Of a DNA stretch of 64,000 nt, positions 25,294 to 34,074 are shown in pieces. This stretch comes from Acidaminococcus massiliensis. Lineage in GTDB: Bacteria > Bacillota > Negativicutes > Acidaminococcales > Acidaminococcaceae. The notes beneath the pieces were generated by a model that saw only the letters and a list, made by a program, of their open reading frames with translations, made no database searches and was not told the DNA's origin. The DNA is taken from NCBI RefSeq assembly GCF_900095825.1, contig NZ_LT608315.1, forward strand, positions 124,001 through 188,000, given 5' to 3'. Numbering within the stretch: position 1 is the first letter of the stretch; each line of letters opens with the position of its first letter. A program made the position numbers and the translations under genes.

Positions 25294-26583
25294 ATGACAA
25301 CCGCAACCCGGCCGGGGCGCTCCACACTGGCCAACTATCGGGATCCCATTATCCTGATTACCTTCTGCATCCTAGGGGCCATCCTGGGCCTGGTGCTTGG
25401 CGACAAAGCCTCGTTCCTGAAGCCCATCGGGCAGATTTTCCTAAACCTGCTGTTCTGTCTCATCGTTCCGCTGATCTTTTTCTCCATTGCCGGCTCCATT
25501 GCCAGCACCAAGGATACTGGAAAAGTGGGGAAAATGATCGGGTATACCCTGATCATCTTCATCCTGACAGCCACCATTTCCGGGGGACTGATTCTCCTGG
25601 TGACCCATTTCACCGGGGTGCCCACCTCCTTTACAGCGCCGGCGGCGGCAGCAGCCCAGTCAGCAGCCAAACCGGTGACCATTGCAGACCAAATCGTCAA
25701 TACCCTTACGGTAGGGGACCTGCCTCTCCTGATTTCCCGGTTCCACGTGCTGCCTCTCATCATCCTAACCATTTTTTTCGGCATCTGCGTATCCCTGATC
25801 GGAGAGCCGGCCAAACCGGTGGTGGATTGGATGAATGCCATGAGCCTGGTTTGCTATAAGATGGTTGCCATCCTGATGAAAGCGGCTCCCATCGGCCTGG
25901 GTGCCTATTTTGCGGATCTCACTGGAACTTATGGGATCGACCTGCTGAAGACCTATGGCAGCGCCATGGTGGTGTTCTACACCGTGGTCTTCGTGTACTT
26001 CTTTGTATTCCTGGGCTTCTATGCCTGGCTGGCTGCGGGCACCTGGGGCGTGAAGAACTACTTCCGGGTGATCCTGGCTCCCGCCCTGACGGCTTTGGGT
26101 ACCCGTTCCTCCGCCGCCACCATCCCGCTCCAAATGGAAGCCTGCGATAAATTGGGTGTTCCCCGGGACATTTCTTCCGTGGTGGTTTCCATGGGAGCTA
26201 CCTGCCATATGGACGGGGCCTGCATCGCTGTGGTCTATTCGGAAGTACTGGCCACCACGTTGTTTGGCCATCCTCTGGCGGGGTTTGACTTCATCCTGGC
26301 TCTGTTCCTGGGCGTGGCCGCTTCCGTGGCTACTTCTTCTGTCCCTGGAGGCGGAGCTGCCGGGGAAACCATGATTGTGTCTGTGTTCCACCTGCCGGAA
26401 AGCGCTTTCCCCATCCTGCTCATGGTCATCGAACTGTTCGACCCTGGATGCACCCTGCTGAATTCCTGCGGGGATACGGTGGTGTCCATGCTGATCACCC
26501 GGATCTTCCACGGAAAAGACTGGTACAAGAAAAACCTCAACGGAGATGCTGCTGGAAAGGAAGCTCTGCCTTATGGAAATTGA
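25294..26583 (+). CDS. DAACS-family amino acid:cation symporter, predicted neutral-substrate type
   Basis: A 429-residue GltP/DctA-family transporter with about eight membrane helices and two re-entrant loops: GTRSSAATIPLQ (HP1 serine-rich tip), GATCHMDGA (the NMDGT sodium motif, here HMDGA), SSVPGGGAAG (HP2) and DPGCTLLNSCGDTVVS in helix 8. In the glutamate/aspartate members helix 8 has D-x-x-R-T-x-x-N-x-x-G-D; here D383, T387, N390 and D394 are kept but the arginine that binds the substrate side-chain carboxylate is C386. In mammalian ASCT-type members Cys or Thr at this place goes with neutral amino acids. So despite the family name, serine, cysteine, alanine or a similar substrate is more likely than glutamate. 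The following hydrolase gene overlaps its end. Confidence 0.88.
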   Translation: MTTATRPGRSTLANYRDPIILITFCILGAILGLVLGDKASFLKPIGQIFLNLLFCLIVPLIFFSIAGSIASTKDTGKVGKMIGYTLIIFILTATISGGLILLVTHFTGVPTSFTAPAAAAAQSAAKPVTIADQIVNTLTVGDLPLLISRFHVLPLIILTIFFGICVSLIGEPAKPVVDWMNAMSLVCYKMVAILMKAAPIGLGAYFADLTGTYGIDLLKTYGSAMVVFYTVVFVYFFVFLGFYAWLAAGTWGVKNYFRVILAPALTALGTRSSAATIPLQMEACDKLGVPRDISSVVVSMGATCHMDGACIAVVYSEVLATTLFGHPLAGFDFILALFLGVAASVATSSVPGGGAAGETMIVSVFHLPESAFPILLMVIELFDPGCTLLNSCGDTVVSMLITRIFHGKDWYKKNLNGDAAGKEALPYGN

Positions 26584-27412
26584 TGCCCGCTATGTATTAG
26601 AAGAACCGGATTACCAAGATGCTCCCCTGCCGGATTCCCTGGAGCTGGATCTGCCCATCGAGGGAGACCGGGTACTGGGAGAAATCTACCTGCCTTCGGG
26701 AATCTATGAAGCGCCCCATCCGGCGGTGATCCTCTGCCATGGGATCCCAGGCACCAACAACAATGACGACCTGGCCCAATGCCTGCGCCGGATGGGCTGT
26801 GTAGTGATCCGTCCCTACCACCGGGGAGCCTGGGGCAGCGAAGGGACCTATTCCTTCTCTCACTGCATCGAAGACGCAGTGGCCCTGGCCCGGTGGTCCC
26901 GGGAAGAAGTAGCCAAAGCCTATGCCATCGATCCTGCCAATATCTTCCTGGTGGGCCATTCCAACGGAGGGAACACGGTGCTGAACGCCTCCCGGACCCT
27001 GCCCTTTCTCCGGGGTACCGTGGCCTTCTGTCCCTACGACCATCAGGGGGGCCTGGAACATATTCCTCACTCTCAGCTAAAGGACCTGTTCGCCCAGGCG
27101 GCTTCCGTGCTCCATGTGGGACGGTTCGAAGACCTGTGGCAAGACAGCATCCAACATGCCCGGCAGTGGAGCTTCGTCCAGAACGCCCATCGGTTCCAGG
27201 ACCGGAACCTGCTGCTGATCGGAGGCAGCCGGGATACAGTGGCCCCTCCGGAATGGATGGTGGAACCTTTGTGGAAGGAACTGGAAGCCCTGCCCGGTAC
27301 CGGACACCACAAAAAAGTGATCCTTCCCAGCAACCATGCCCTGGACACTGCCCGGCTGGAGCTGGCACGGGTGATTGGGAAGTGGATCGAGGAAATGGTA
27401 AAGGAGGGGTGA
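26573..27412 (+). CDS. Alpha/beta hydrolase (dienelactone hydrolase/S9-like)
   Basis: Start set at ATG 26573, nine bases after GGAAAGGAAG, overlapping the transporter stop by 11 bases. The 279-residue product has the alpha/beta hydrolase order: VILCHGIPGTNN (oxyanion region), GHSNGG (nucleophile Ser), LLIGGSRDTVAP (Asp) and LPSNHALD (His). The N-terminal LDLPIEGDRVLGEIYLP strand pair is typical of acylaminoacyl-peptidase-like esterases. No signal peptide, so cytoplasmic. It probably shares a transcript with the transporter and may act on what that imports, which is inference. A strong bidirectional terminator follows. Confidence 0.82.
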   Translation: MEIDARYVLEEPDYQDAPLPDSLELDLPIEGDRVLGEIYLPSGIYEAPHPAVILCHGIPGTNNNDDLAQCLRRMGCVVIRPYHRGAWGSEGTYSFSHCIEDAVALARWSREEVAKAYAIDPANIFLVGHSNGGNTVLNASRTLPFLRGTVAFCPYDHQGGLEHIPHSQLKDLFAQAASVLHVGRFEDLWQDSIQHARQWSFVQNAHRFQDRNLLLIGGSRDTVAPPEWMVEPLWKELEALPGTGHHKKVILPSNHALDTARLELARVIGKWIEEMVKEG

Positions 27413-27443
27413 AGATTCACCCCTCCGGCCGCGGACCGCGACC

Positions 27444-27491
27444 AAAAGAGGCTGTGAAGAAATGAAATTCATTTCTTCACAGCCTCTTTTT
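27444..27491. terminator. Bidirectional terminator between convergent genes
   Basis: A 19-bp perfect inverted repeat (27448-27466 with 27468-27486) with A4 before and T5 after, serving the plus-strand hydrolase gene and the minus-strand DUF488 gene, whose last codons lie inside it. Confidence 0.9.
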
Positions 27492-27840
27492 CTATCCACT
27501 TTTTCAGCACAATCGCATTGTTATGCTCCTGGTCTTTGGCTCCGTATAATAACGTTACGTTGCCCTGGGCCAGGGCTTTTTTTATTTTTTCCACGAAAGG
27601 TCCCGCTTCCGGATTGGCTTCCAGCTCTTGTTCGTAGCCGGTGGCAAATTCCGGGAACCGTTCCGGTTCATGGGCAAAGGACCGGCGCAGCCCATTGGTG
27701 GGGGCGATTTCCTTGTCCCAGCCAGTGAGGGCTGCGTTTTCCTTTTTGATGCCCCGGGGCCACAGCCGGTCCACCAGGAACCGGCTGCCGTCCGTTTCAG
27801 CGGGGGCTTCGTAAATCCGTTTTACTTGCAGCTTTCCCAT
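27469..27840 (-). CDS. DUF488 family protein (YeaO-like)
   Basis: Start at ATG 27840 preceded by GAAAGAAGG about seven bases away. The 123-residue protein shows the DUF488/COG3189 pattern: KRIYEAP near the start, GSRFLVDRLWPRGIKKE, WDKEIAPTNGLRRSFAHEPERF and VTLLYGAKDQEHNNAIVL. The biochemical role of the family is not established. It lies 19 bases downstream of the Cys-rich miniprotein gene and probably belongs to the hcp transcript. Confidence 0.85.
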   Translation of the reverse strand: MGKLQVKRIYEAPAETDGSRFLVDRLWPRGIKKENAALTGWDKEIAPTNGLRRSFAHEPERFPEFATGYEQELEANPEAGPFVEKIKKALAQGNVTLLYGAKDQEHNNAIVLKKWIEKEAVKK

Positions 27841-27859
27841 GGAAAAGCCTTCTTTCTTC

Positions 27860-28021
27860 TCAGCGGGCCTGCCGTTTTTCCCGTTGGGCCACCTGTTCAC
27901 AGGCGGTCAGGGGATATTCCTCCGAATGGTGGTGGAATTCGATGCAGGGCTCACAGTCCTTATAACGAGGGCAGCGGGTATGGCTGCAGGGGCAGGTATC
28001 CGGATCGTACAGTTTGATCAT
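27860..28021 (-). CDS. Cysteine-rich 53-residue protein, possible metal or Fe-S binder
   Basis: Reads MIKLYDPDTCPCSHTRCPRY, then KDCEPCIEFHHHSEEYPLTA, ending in a basic tail. Six of the first 26 residues are Cys, in the spacing CxCx4Cx5CxxC, followed by three consecutive His. The ATG is three bases after the hcp stop, and GGAG inside the end of hcp is its ribosome site, so translation is coupled to hcp. I recognise it only loosely as one of the small CxC...CxxC proteins that occur in anaerobes. It may bind zinc or an Fe-S cluster and act with Hcp; no function is known to me. Confidence 0.7.
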   Translation of the reverse strand: MIKLYDPDTCPCSHTRCPRYKDCEPCIEFHHHSEEYPLTACEQVAQREKRQAR

Positions 28022-28024
28022 ATT

Positions 28025-29662
28025 TCAGGCTCCGAAGAACAGTTTCATGTCGTCTTCCACGTTGGTGATTCCGGCAATACCGAAGTTCTTCACCAGCACG
28101 CTGGCCACGTTGGGGGACAGGAAGGCAGGCAGAGTGGGTCCCAGATGGATGTTCTTCACACCCAGGTACAGCAGGGCCAGCAGGACGATGACAGCTTTCT
28201 GTTCGTACCAGGCAATGTTGAAGATCAGGGGCAGTTCGTTGACATCTTTCAGACCGAAGACTTCCTTCAGTTTCAGGGCGATCAGAGCCAGGGAGTAGGA
28301 GTCGTTGCACTGACCGGCATCCAGTACCCGGGGAATCCCGCCGATGTCACCCAGATTCAGTTTGTTGTATTTGTATTTGGCGCAGCCGGCGGTGAGGATC
28401 ACCGTATCTTTCGGCAGAGCCTTAGCGAATTCCGCATAGTATTCACGGCTCTTCATCCGGCCGTCGCAGCCAGCCATGACCACGAACTTCTTGATGGCGC
28501 CGGATTTCACAGCATCCACTACTTTGTCAGCCAGAGCAAAGACCTGTTCATGGGCGAAGCCGCCTACGATGCTGCCGGTTTCGATTTCGGTGGGAGCCGG
28601 GCAGGTCTTGGCCTGAGCGATCAGTTCGCTGAAGTCCTTATGGCCGTTTTCGTCAGCGTCAATGTGACGGCAGCCGGGGAAGCCGGTGGCACCGGTGGTC
28701 CACAGACGGCCCTTGTAGCTGTCTTTGGGAGGAACGATGCAGTTGGTGGTCATCAGGATGGGCCCGTTGAAGCTTTCGAATTCTTCCTTCTGTTTCCACC
28801 AGGCGTTGCCGTAGTTGCCGGCGAAGTTCTTGTATTTCTTGAAGAACGGATAGTAGTGGGCAGGGAGCATTTCAGAATGGGTGTATACATCCACGCCGGT
28901 GCCTTCGGTCTGATCCAGCAGCATTTCCAGGTCTTTCAGGTCATGACCGGAAATCAGGATGCCCGGGTTCTTCCGGACGCCGATGTCCACAGTGGTGATT
29001 TCAGGGTTGCCGTAAGCGGTGGTGTTGGCTTTGTCCAGGAGAGCCATGCCCTGTACGCCGTATTTCCCGGTTTCCAGAGTCAGAGCTACCAGGTCGTCCA
29101 CGCTCTTGCTGTCGTCCAGAGTGGCAGCCAGGGCCCGCTGGATGAAAGCATCCACTTCTTCGTCGTCCTGAGCCAGCACGTTGGCATGCTTGCTGTAGGC
29201 GGACAGGCCTTTCAGGCCGTAGGTGATCAGTTCCCGCAGGGACCGGATGTCTTCGTTTTCGGTGGCCAGGACGCCTACGGTTTTGGCTTTGGCGTCGAAT
29301 TCGCTTTCGTCCCCGTTCCACAGAGCGGCAGCAGGCAGGCTGGAAGTGTCATCCAGCTGGGTCAGCAGATCGGCTTTCACAGCCAGGGTTTCTTTGATCC
29401 GGGCAATGATGGATTCCCGGTCGAAGTTGGCGTTGGTGATGGTGGTGAACAGGTTCACGGTCACCAGATGGTTCACGTTCCGGCTGACGGATTTGCCGGC
29501 GGCACGCAGGGCGGTGGTCACAGCGGACAGGCCCTTGGTGGCGTAGATCAGCAGATCCTGCATGGCAGCCACTTCCGGCTTCTTGCCGCAGACCCCCACA
29601 ACGGTGCAGCCTTTGCAGCCGGCAGTTTCCTGACACTGATAACAGAACATCTTGTTTTCCAT
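28025..29662 (-). CDS. hcp: Hybrid cluster protein (hydroxylamine reductase)
   Basis: A 545-residue Hcp. N-terminal cluster ligands C7, C10, C19 and C25 fit the CX2CX8CX5C class I spacing of strict anaerobes (C16 is additional). Ligands of the hybrid cluster are recognisable in [58 protein letters not shown] and [10 protein letters not shown]. Hcp reduces nitric oxide or hydroxylamine and protects against nitrosative stress; cytoplasmic. RBS AGGGGAG about ten bases before the ATG. Upstream is a -10 with a 16-bp palindrome centred at about -41.5, suggesting activation by a CRP/FNR-family regulator. Confidence 0.97.
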   Translation of the reverse strand: MENKMFCYQCQETAGCKGCTVVGVCGKKPEVAAMQDLLIYATKGLSAVTTALRAAGKSVSRNVNHLVTVNLFTTITNANFDRESIIARIKETLAVKADLLTQLDDTSSLPAAALWNGDESEFDAKAKTVGVLATENEDIRSLRELITYGLKGLSAYSKHANVLAQDDEEVDAFIQRALAATLDDSKSVDDLVALTLETGKYGVQGMALLDKANTTAYGNPEITTVDIGVRKNPGILISGHDLKDLEMLLDQTEGTGVDVYTHSEMLPAHYYPFFKKYKNFAGNYGNAWWKQKEEFESFNGPILMTTNCIVPPKDSYKGRLWTTGATGFPGCRHIDADENGHKDFSELIAQAKTCPAPTEIETGSIVGGFAHEQVFALADKVVDAVKSGAIKKFVVMAGCDGRMKSREYYAEFAKALPKDTVILTAGCAKYKYNKLNLGDIGGIPRVLDAGQCNDSYSLALIALKLKEVFGLKDVNELPLIFNIAWYEQKAVIVLLALLYLGVKNIHLGPTLPAFLSPNVASVLVKNFGIAGITNVEDDMKLFFGA

Positions 29663-29723
29663 TGGTATACTCCCCTTTTCTTATAAAAACTCTCGCAGGT
29701 TGTTTTCTTCACTCGATGGCTTT

Positions 29724-29766
29724 ATTATAGTCCGGAGCAGGAAAAGAATCCGTTGTTTGAACAACG
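29724..29766 (-). promoter_or_regulatory. hcp promoter with CRP/FNR-type palindrome at -41.5
   Basis: -10 TATAAT at 29724-29729; no good -35. CGTTGTTTGAACAACG (29751-29766) is a perfect 7-2-7 inverted repeat whose centre lies 41.5 bases from the predicted start near 29717, the class II activator position. Confidence 0.6.
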
Positions 29767-29789
29767 AACAGGAAATTTTATGGGGTTCA

Positions 29790-30575
29790 CTACCCCAGCG
29801 CCACATCCAGTGTCATCATCACCGTGAACCCCAGGGCGAAGGTGAGGACGCCGATGTTGGAATGTTCTCCTTCGGACATTTCCGGGATCATCTCCTCCAC
29901 CACCACATAGAGCATGGCACCGGCAGCGAAACTGAGGAAATAGGGCAGCAGGTGCCCGATGACACTGGAGGCCAGGATGGTCCCCACCGCTGCAATGGGT
30001 TCCACGATGCCGGACAGCACCCCGCCCAGAAACGCCCGGTGCCGATCCATCCCCGCCGCCTTGAGCGGCAGGGAAATGATGGCTCCTTCTGGAAAATTCT
30101 GGATGGCGATTCCCAGGGACAGGGCAATGGCACTGCCCAGGGAAATGGACCCGGGATCAGTGAGGAACCCAGCGTAAATCATCCCCACCGCCATCCCTTC
30201 CGGGATGTTGTGGAGGGTCACCGCCAGGAGCATCATGGTGGTCCGGGCCAGATGGCTTCGGGGCCCTTCCGGCTCATCGGTGTTCATGTGGAGATGGGGG
30301 ATCACTACATCCAGCAGCAGCAGGAACAGGATCCCCGCCCAGAACCCCACAACAGCCGGTACAAAGGCGAATTTCCCCAGCCCGGCACTTTCCTCCAGGG
30401 CCGGGATCAAAAGGCTCCAGATGGACGCTGCCACCATGACACCGGCGGCAAAGCCGGTGAGCCCCCGCTGGACGTTCCGGTGGAGCTGTTCCTTCATGAA
30501 ATACACGCAGCCGGCACCTAGACTGGTTCCGGCAAAAGGGATCAGGATCCCTTTCCAGACTTCTTCACTGATCAA
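29790..30575 (-). CDS. ZIP-family divalent metal transporter
   Basis: A 261-residue membrane protein with about eight hydrophobic segments and both ZIP signature helices: VTLHNIPEGMAVG and IQNFPEGAIISLPL, which supply His, Asn, Glu and the two Pro-Glu-Gly metal-site motifs. A short His-containing loop (PHLHMNTDEP) lies between helices 3 and 4. Closest in style to ZupT/GufA, which import zinc and other divalent metals. It is 13 bases downstream of the secreted 204-residue protein gene, so probably cotranscribed with it, and the hcp promoter lies just past its stop. Metal specificity cannot be read from the sequence. Confidence 0.9.
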   Translation of the reverse strand: MISEEVWKGILIPFAGTSLGAGCVYFMKEQLHRNVQRGLTGFAAGVMVAASIWSLLIPALEESAGLGKFAFVPAVVGFWAGILFLLLLDVVIPHLHMNTDEPEGPRSHLARTTMMLLAVTLHNIPEGMAVGMIYAGFLTDPGSISLGSAIALSLGIAIQNFPEGAIISLPLKAAGMDRHRAFLGGVLSGIVEPIAAVGTILASSVIGHLLPYFLSFAAGAMLYVVVEEMIPEMSEGEHSNIGVLTFALGFTVMMTLDVALG

Positions 30576-30588
30576 TCGTCCACCTCCT

Positions 30589-31203
30589 TCAAATCAGATC
30601 CTTCCCCTCCATGGTCATGGCCAGGTTGCTGAGGGCGTACTGGATTTCTTTTTCCGGATGGACCGCCAGAGCCACATCCGTGGTTTCAATTTTCCGAAGC
30701 TTTTTCTTCATGTATTTCCCTGTATCTTTCCGGTAGATGTACATATCCGCTCCGGAAATCACTCGCAGGAGCATGTCCGGTCCATCGTCGTCCCAGCCTC
30801 CCAAGAACATGGGCTGGATATAGTATTCCTCCATATCCCGGACCACCAGAAGGGACACCACCGTGGCCCCTGTTTTATCGGCGATTTTATCCATGACTTC
30901 CTTTTCAATGGGGTACCCATCTCCCCCGAACTGGGTCAGTACCTCATTGGCCCCTTCTGCCGCTTGGGCATCCGGCAGGAAAGCGAACTTGGCCCGGGGA
31001 TAGGCTTGGCGCACCTGGCGTTTCCACACTTCCTTCATGGAAGGCGTAGCCTCTCCCGTATGGTCATAGACCACAAAAGCAATGGTTTTCCGCGCCAAGG
31101 GATCTGCAGCAGGGTTCTGTTCCGCTGCTTCTGCCGGCACCATCAGGAACAGTCCTGTCAGGACGAAACAAAAGGTCAACAACATTTTTCTGATACGTCT
31201 CAT
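30589..31203 (-). CDS. Exported protein of unknown function
   Basis: A 204-residue protein with a signal peptide (RKMLLTFCFVLTGLFLMVPA, cleavage near AEA-AEQ). The mature part is alternating alpha/beta: KTIAFVVYDHTGE, then FAFLPDAQAAEGANEVL, GATVVSLLVVRDMEEYYIQP and a Lys-rich segment KYMKKKLRKIE. I do not recognise a family. Its start overlaps the deoB stop by four bases (ATGA) and ZIP follows, so it may be a periplasmic partner of the ZIP transporter, but its residues show no obvious metal-binding cluster. Confidence 0.6.
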   Translation of the reverse strand: MRRIRKMLLTFCFVLTGLFLMVPAEAAEQNPAADPLARKTIAFVVYDHTGEATPSMKEVWKRQVRQAYPRAKFAFLPDAQAAEGANEVLTQFGGDGYPIEKEVMDKIADKTGATVVSLLVVRDMEEYYIQPMFLGGWDDDGPDMLLRVISGADMYIYRKDTGKYMKKKLRKIETTDVALAVHPEKEIQYALSNLAMTMEGKDLI

Positions 31204-32423
31204 TTCAGCACCTCCTGCATCTTTCCCCGTTTCAGTTCCAGTCCCAGATGATGGGCCAGGATCTGCCCCGCATCACTGTAGGTATCCATGGGTTCCAGGG
31301 GACCGGGTTTCACTTCCGGCCCGAAGAACAGCATAGGAACGTGTTCCCGAGTATGGTCCGAGCCTTTCCAGGTAGGGTCGCACCCGTGGTCCGCCGTCAC
31401 CAGCACCAGATCTCCCGGCTGGAGCCGTGCGGCCAGCTCTGGCAGGCGCCGGTCGATGGTCATGAGCCCTTCTCCATAGCCCCGGACATCTCTCCGGTGG
31501 CCATAGGTGGAATCGAAATCTACGAAGTTGGTGAACACCAAGCTCCTATCTCCAGCAGCATCCATTGCCTCCAGGGTAGCGTCAAAAAGAGCTTCCAATC
31601 CGGTGGCATGCCAAGCCTGGGTGATGCCCCTGTGGGCGAAGATATCCGCAATCTTTCCTACTGCATAGACTCCGCCAGCCTTTTCATACACTTCATCCAA
31701 CAGAGTCTTTTCCAGTGCAGGTACTGCATAGTCATGACGGTTTCCGGTGCGGGTGAATTCTCCAGCCTTCTCCCCTACAAAGGGCCGGGCGATGACCCGG
31801 GCAATGTGGTAGGGCTGGACCAGCTTGTAGGCAATCTCACAGAGCTTGTACAGGTTCTCCAGGCCAAAAGTCCGTTCATGGGCAGCGATTTGGAGTACCG
31901 AATCCGCAGAAGTATAGACAATGGGCTTCCCAGTGCGCATATGCTCTTCTCCCAGTTCTTGGATGATCACCGTTCCAGAAGCATGTTTTTCCCCCAGCAC
32001 TCCGGGAAGATTTCCCTCCTGGATCAGCCCGTCGATGATATCCTGGGGGAAACAGTGAGGCGTATTGGGGAAATATCCCCAATTGAACATCACCGGCACT
32101 CCCGTCAGCTCCCAGTGGCCGCTGAGGGTATCCTTGCCGCTGCTGATTTCCTTTGCATAGGTATAGGCCCCGGCCAGAGGTTCCGGACTGCCGATGGAAT
32201 GGGGCAGCTTCTCCCCTGTACTCATCTTATGGGCCCGTTCCAACCCGTACCGTGCCAGATTGGGCAGGATCAGGAAGGACGCTCCCGGTTCTTGTTCCTT
32301 CTTCCGGGCAAACCAGCCGGCAATGTGTCCCAGGGTATCCGCCCCAGCATCTCCGAATTTTGCTGCATCAGGGGCTCCCCCGATGCCAAAAGAATCCATC
32401 ATCAGGATGATGCACCGTTTCAT
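31200..32423 (-). CDS. deoB: Phosphopentomutase
   Basis: A 407-residue DeoB of the alkaline-phosphatase superfamily: N-terminal LMMDSFGIGGAPDA with the first metal Asp, GADTLGHIA with the phosphothreonine position, TSADSVLQIAAHE, and C-terminal FTNFVDFDSTYGHRRD and LVLVTADHGCDPTWKGSDHTREHVP with the dinuclear manganese ligands. It converts (deoxy)ribose 1-phosphate to the 5-phosphate. Start overlaps the uridine phosphorylase stop by four bases; the pair forms a nucleoside salvage module releasing base plus pentose phosphate. Confidence 0.97.
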   Translation of the reverse strand: MKRCIILMMDSFGIGGAPDAAKFGDAGADTLGHIAGWFARKKEQEPGASFLILPNLARYGLERAHKMSTGEKLPHSIGSPEPLAGAYTYAKEISSGKDTLSGHWELTGVPVMFNWGYFPNTPHCFPQDIIDGLIQEGNLPGVLGEKHASGTVIIQELGEEHMRTGKPIVYTSADSVLQIAAHERTFGLENLYKLCEIAYKLVQPYHIARVIARPFVGEKAGEFTRTGNRHDYAVPALEKTLLDEVYEKAGGVYAVGKIADIFAHRGITQAWHATGLEALFDATLEAMDAAGDRSLVFTNFVDFDSTYGHRRDVRGYGEGLMTIDRRLPELAARLQPGDLVLVTADHGCDPTWKGSDHTREHVPMLFFGPEVKPGPLEPMDTYSDAGQILAHHLGLELKRGKMQEVLK

Positions 32424-33220
32424 TTCTTTCCCTCCCTTGCCAGTAATTCATTCAATGCCCGGCGGACAATGGTCTGGAACCGGTTCTCCGCCAGCCGGTA
32501 GATTTCCGGTGAAGCAATGCTCTCGCTTTCCGTCCGTTTAGCCACCACCCCGCACAGGCTGGCCGCTTTCAGCCCCAGGGCCTGGGAGGTGACAAAGACC
32601 GCAGCCGTTTCCATTTCATAATTGGTGACTCCCAGCTGCTGCCATTCCTTCAGGCTGCCCTGGAACCGGCGGAGTACATAGCCGGTAAAGCTGTCGTACC
32701 GTTCTTGGCCGGGCCAGAAAGTATCCGAACTGCAGCAGATGCCCACCTGATGGGGCACGTTTTCCACCAGGGCTGCATAGGCCAGCAGCTGGGTCAATTC
32801 AAAATCTGCCACCGCCGGGAATTCCAGGGGCGCATAGTGGGAGCTGGTGCCTTCCAGCCGGACGGCGGCCTTGATGATCACCACATCTCCCAATTCCAGG
32901 CCTTCCTGGATGGAGCCAGTGGTTCCCACTCGGATCACCCGTCTGATTCCCAGCCGGGCCAATTCCTCCAGGCAAATGGCAGTGGAAGGACCGCCCATGC
33001 CGGTGGAGCACACCAGGACAGGTTGGTTCTGGACCTGGGTGAGACAGCTGGTATACTCCCGGTGACTGGTCAGATCCACCGTAGGTCCCATGGCTTCCGC
33101 CAAGGACCGGACCCGTCCCGGATCCCCGGGCAGCAGGGCCGTATCCGCTCCCATGAGCAGAGCCCTGGACAGCTGAGTATGATACATGACTTCATGAGGT
33201 TCCGCATAATGATGATCCAT
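32420..33220 (-). CDS. udp: Uridine phosphorylase
   Basis: Start set at ATG 33220, seven bases after AAGGAAG; upstream in-frame codons lack a ribosome site. The 266-residue protein is a PNP/UDP family phosphorylase: LLPGDPGRV (phosphate site), VIRVGTTGSIQEGLELGDVVI and the family signature NYEMETAAVF. The Glu-Met-Glu motif contacts ribose. It cleaves uridine with phosphate to uracil and ribose 1-phosphate, which DeoB then isomerises. Specificity for uridine over other nucleosides is inferred from overall similarity. The preceding HD-domain gene ends 93 bases upstream. Confidence 0.88.
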   Translation of the reverse strand: MDHHYAEPHEVMYHTQLSRALLMGADTALLPGDPGRVRSLAEAMGPTVDLTSHREYTSCLTQVQNQPVLVCSTGMGGPSTAICLEELARLGIRRVIRVGTTGSIQEGLELGDVVIIKAAVRLEGTSSHYAPLEFPAVADFELTQLLAYAALVENVPHQVGICCSSDTFWPGQERYDSFTGYVLRRFQGSLKEWQQLGVTNYEMETAAVFVTSQALGLKAASLCGVVAKRTESESIASPEIYRLAENRFQTIVRRALNELLAREGKK

Positions 33221-33313
33221 GGTATCACTTCCTTGGTTGCTGTTCTCTTTCCCTTTATTATACGAAAGAGCAGGACCCCTGTTCAAGGTCCCGCTCCCCC
33301 CGTTTTCAGCCCA

Positions 33314-33904
33314 TCAGGCCTTTCCTTCTTCTTTTTCCATGGTTTCCCGTACAGTTTCCTCGCAGGACCGCATGGCCAAGATGCTCTGTTCGAACAGTTT
33401 ATTCAGATCCCAGCCCAGCATATCCGCTCCCTGCTGGATCACGTCCCGGCTGCACCCGGCGGCAAAGTGTTTATCCTTGAATTTTTTCTTCAAAGACTTC
33501 ACTTCCATATCCTGGACGCTTTTGCTGGGCCGCATCAGAGCAGCCGCCCCGATGAGGCCGGACAGTTCGTCCACTGCATAGAGGACTTTTTCCATTTCCT
33601 CTTGGGGTTCTACATCGCTGCAGCGGGGCCATCCATGGCTGGCCACCGCATGGATCAGACGGTCGTCCCACCCCTTTTCTTTCAGGATTTCCGCTTCCTT
33701 CCGGCAGTGCTGTTCCGGATATTTTTCAAAATCCAGGTCGTGGAGCAAGCCCACCATGCCCCAGAAATCTTCTTCATCTCCATAGCCCAGTTCCTGGGCA
33801 AAATACCGCAGGCATCCTTCCACCGTCAGACCATGCTGGAGGTGGAAGGGTTCCTGATTATACTCCTTCAGCAGTTCCCAGGCTTCTTCTCTCGTATTTG
33901 CCAT
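33314..33904 (-). CDS. HD-domain phosphohydrolase-like protein
   Basis: A 196-residue protein with the HD motif GLLHDLDFEKYPEQHC (metal His-Asp) and a first His in PFHLQHGLTVEG; a further His lies in AVASHGWPR and an Asp in YAVDELSGLIGAA, matching the five-ligand pattern of small HDIG/COG2316-type proteins. Substrate unknown. Cytoplasmic. RBS GGAAGGAGAG before the ATG. A -10 TATACT (33937-33942 on the minus strand) with AGGA after it resembles that of the 3213 operon. Confidence 0.8.
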   Translation of the reverse strand: MANTREEAWELLKEYNQEPFHLQHGLTVEGCLRYFAQELGYGDEEDFWGMVGLLHDLDFEKYPEQHCRKEAEILKEKGWDDRLIHAVASHGWPRCSDVEPQEEMEKVLYAVDELSGLIGAAALMRPSKSVQDMEVKSLKKKFKDKHFAAGCSRDVIQQGADMLGWDLNKLFEQSILAMRSCEETVRETMEKEEGKA

Positions 33905-34043
33905 TTTTTCTCTCTCCTTCCAGCGTCACTAGTCCTAGTATACCACAAGACTTTCCCCTGAGAGAAACAAAAATACAGGATACCGGCACGATTTCCTATA
34001 AAAAACGTTCAAACTGTGTATTTTCACAGGTCTTTCCCTTGGC

Positions 34044-34049
34044 TATAAT
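34044..34049 (+). promoter_or_regulatory. -10 element of the ECF S-component gene
   Basis: TATAAT 25 bases before the ribosome site; the -35 is weak. The leader is too short (about 20 bases) to hold a riboswitch. Confidence 0.5.
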
Positions 34050-34074
34050 TTAAAGCTATAAGGAGTTGATCAAA

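Noticed and set aside
33905-34065. Riboswitch before the 34075 S-component gene
   Set aside because: The predicted leader is only about 20 bases and no thiamine, FMN or other aptamer core is visible.
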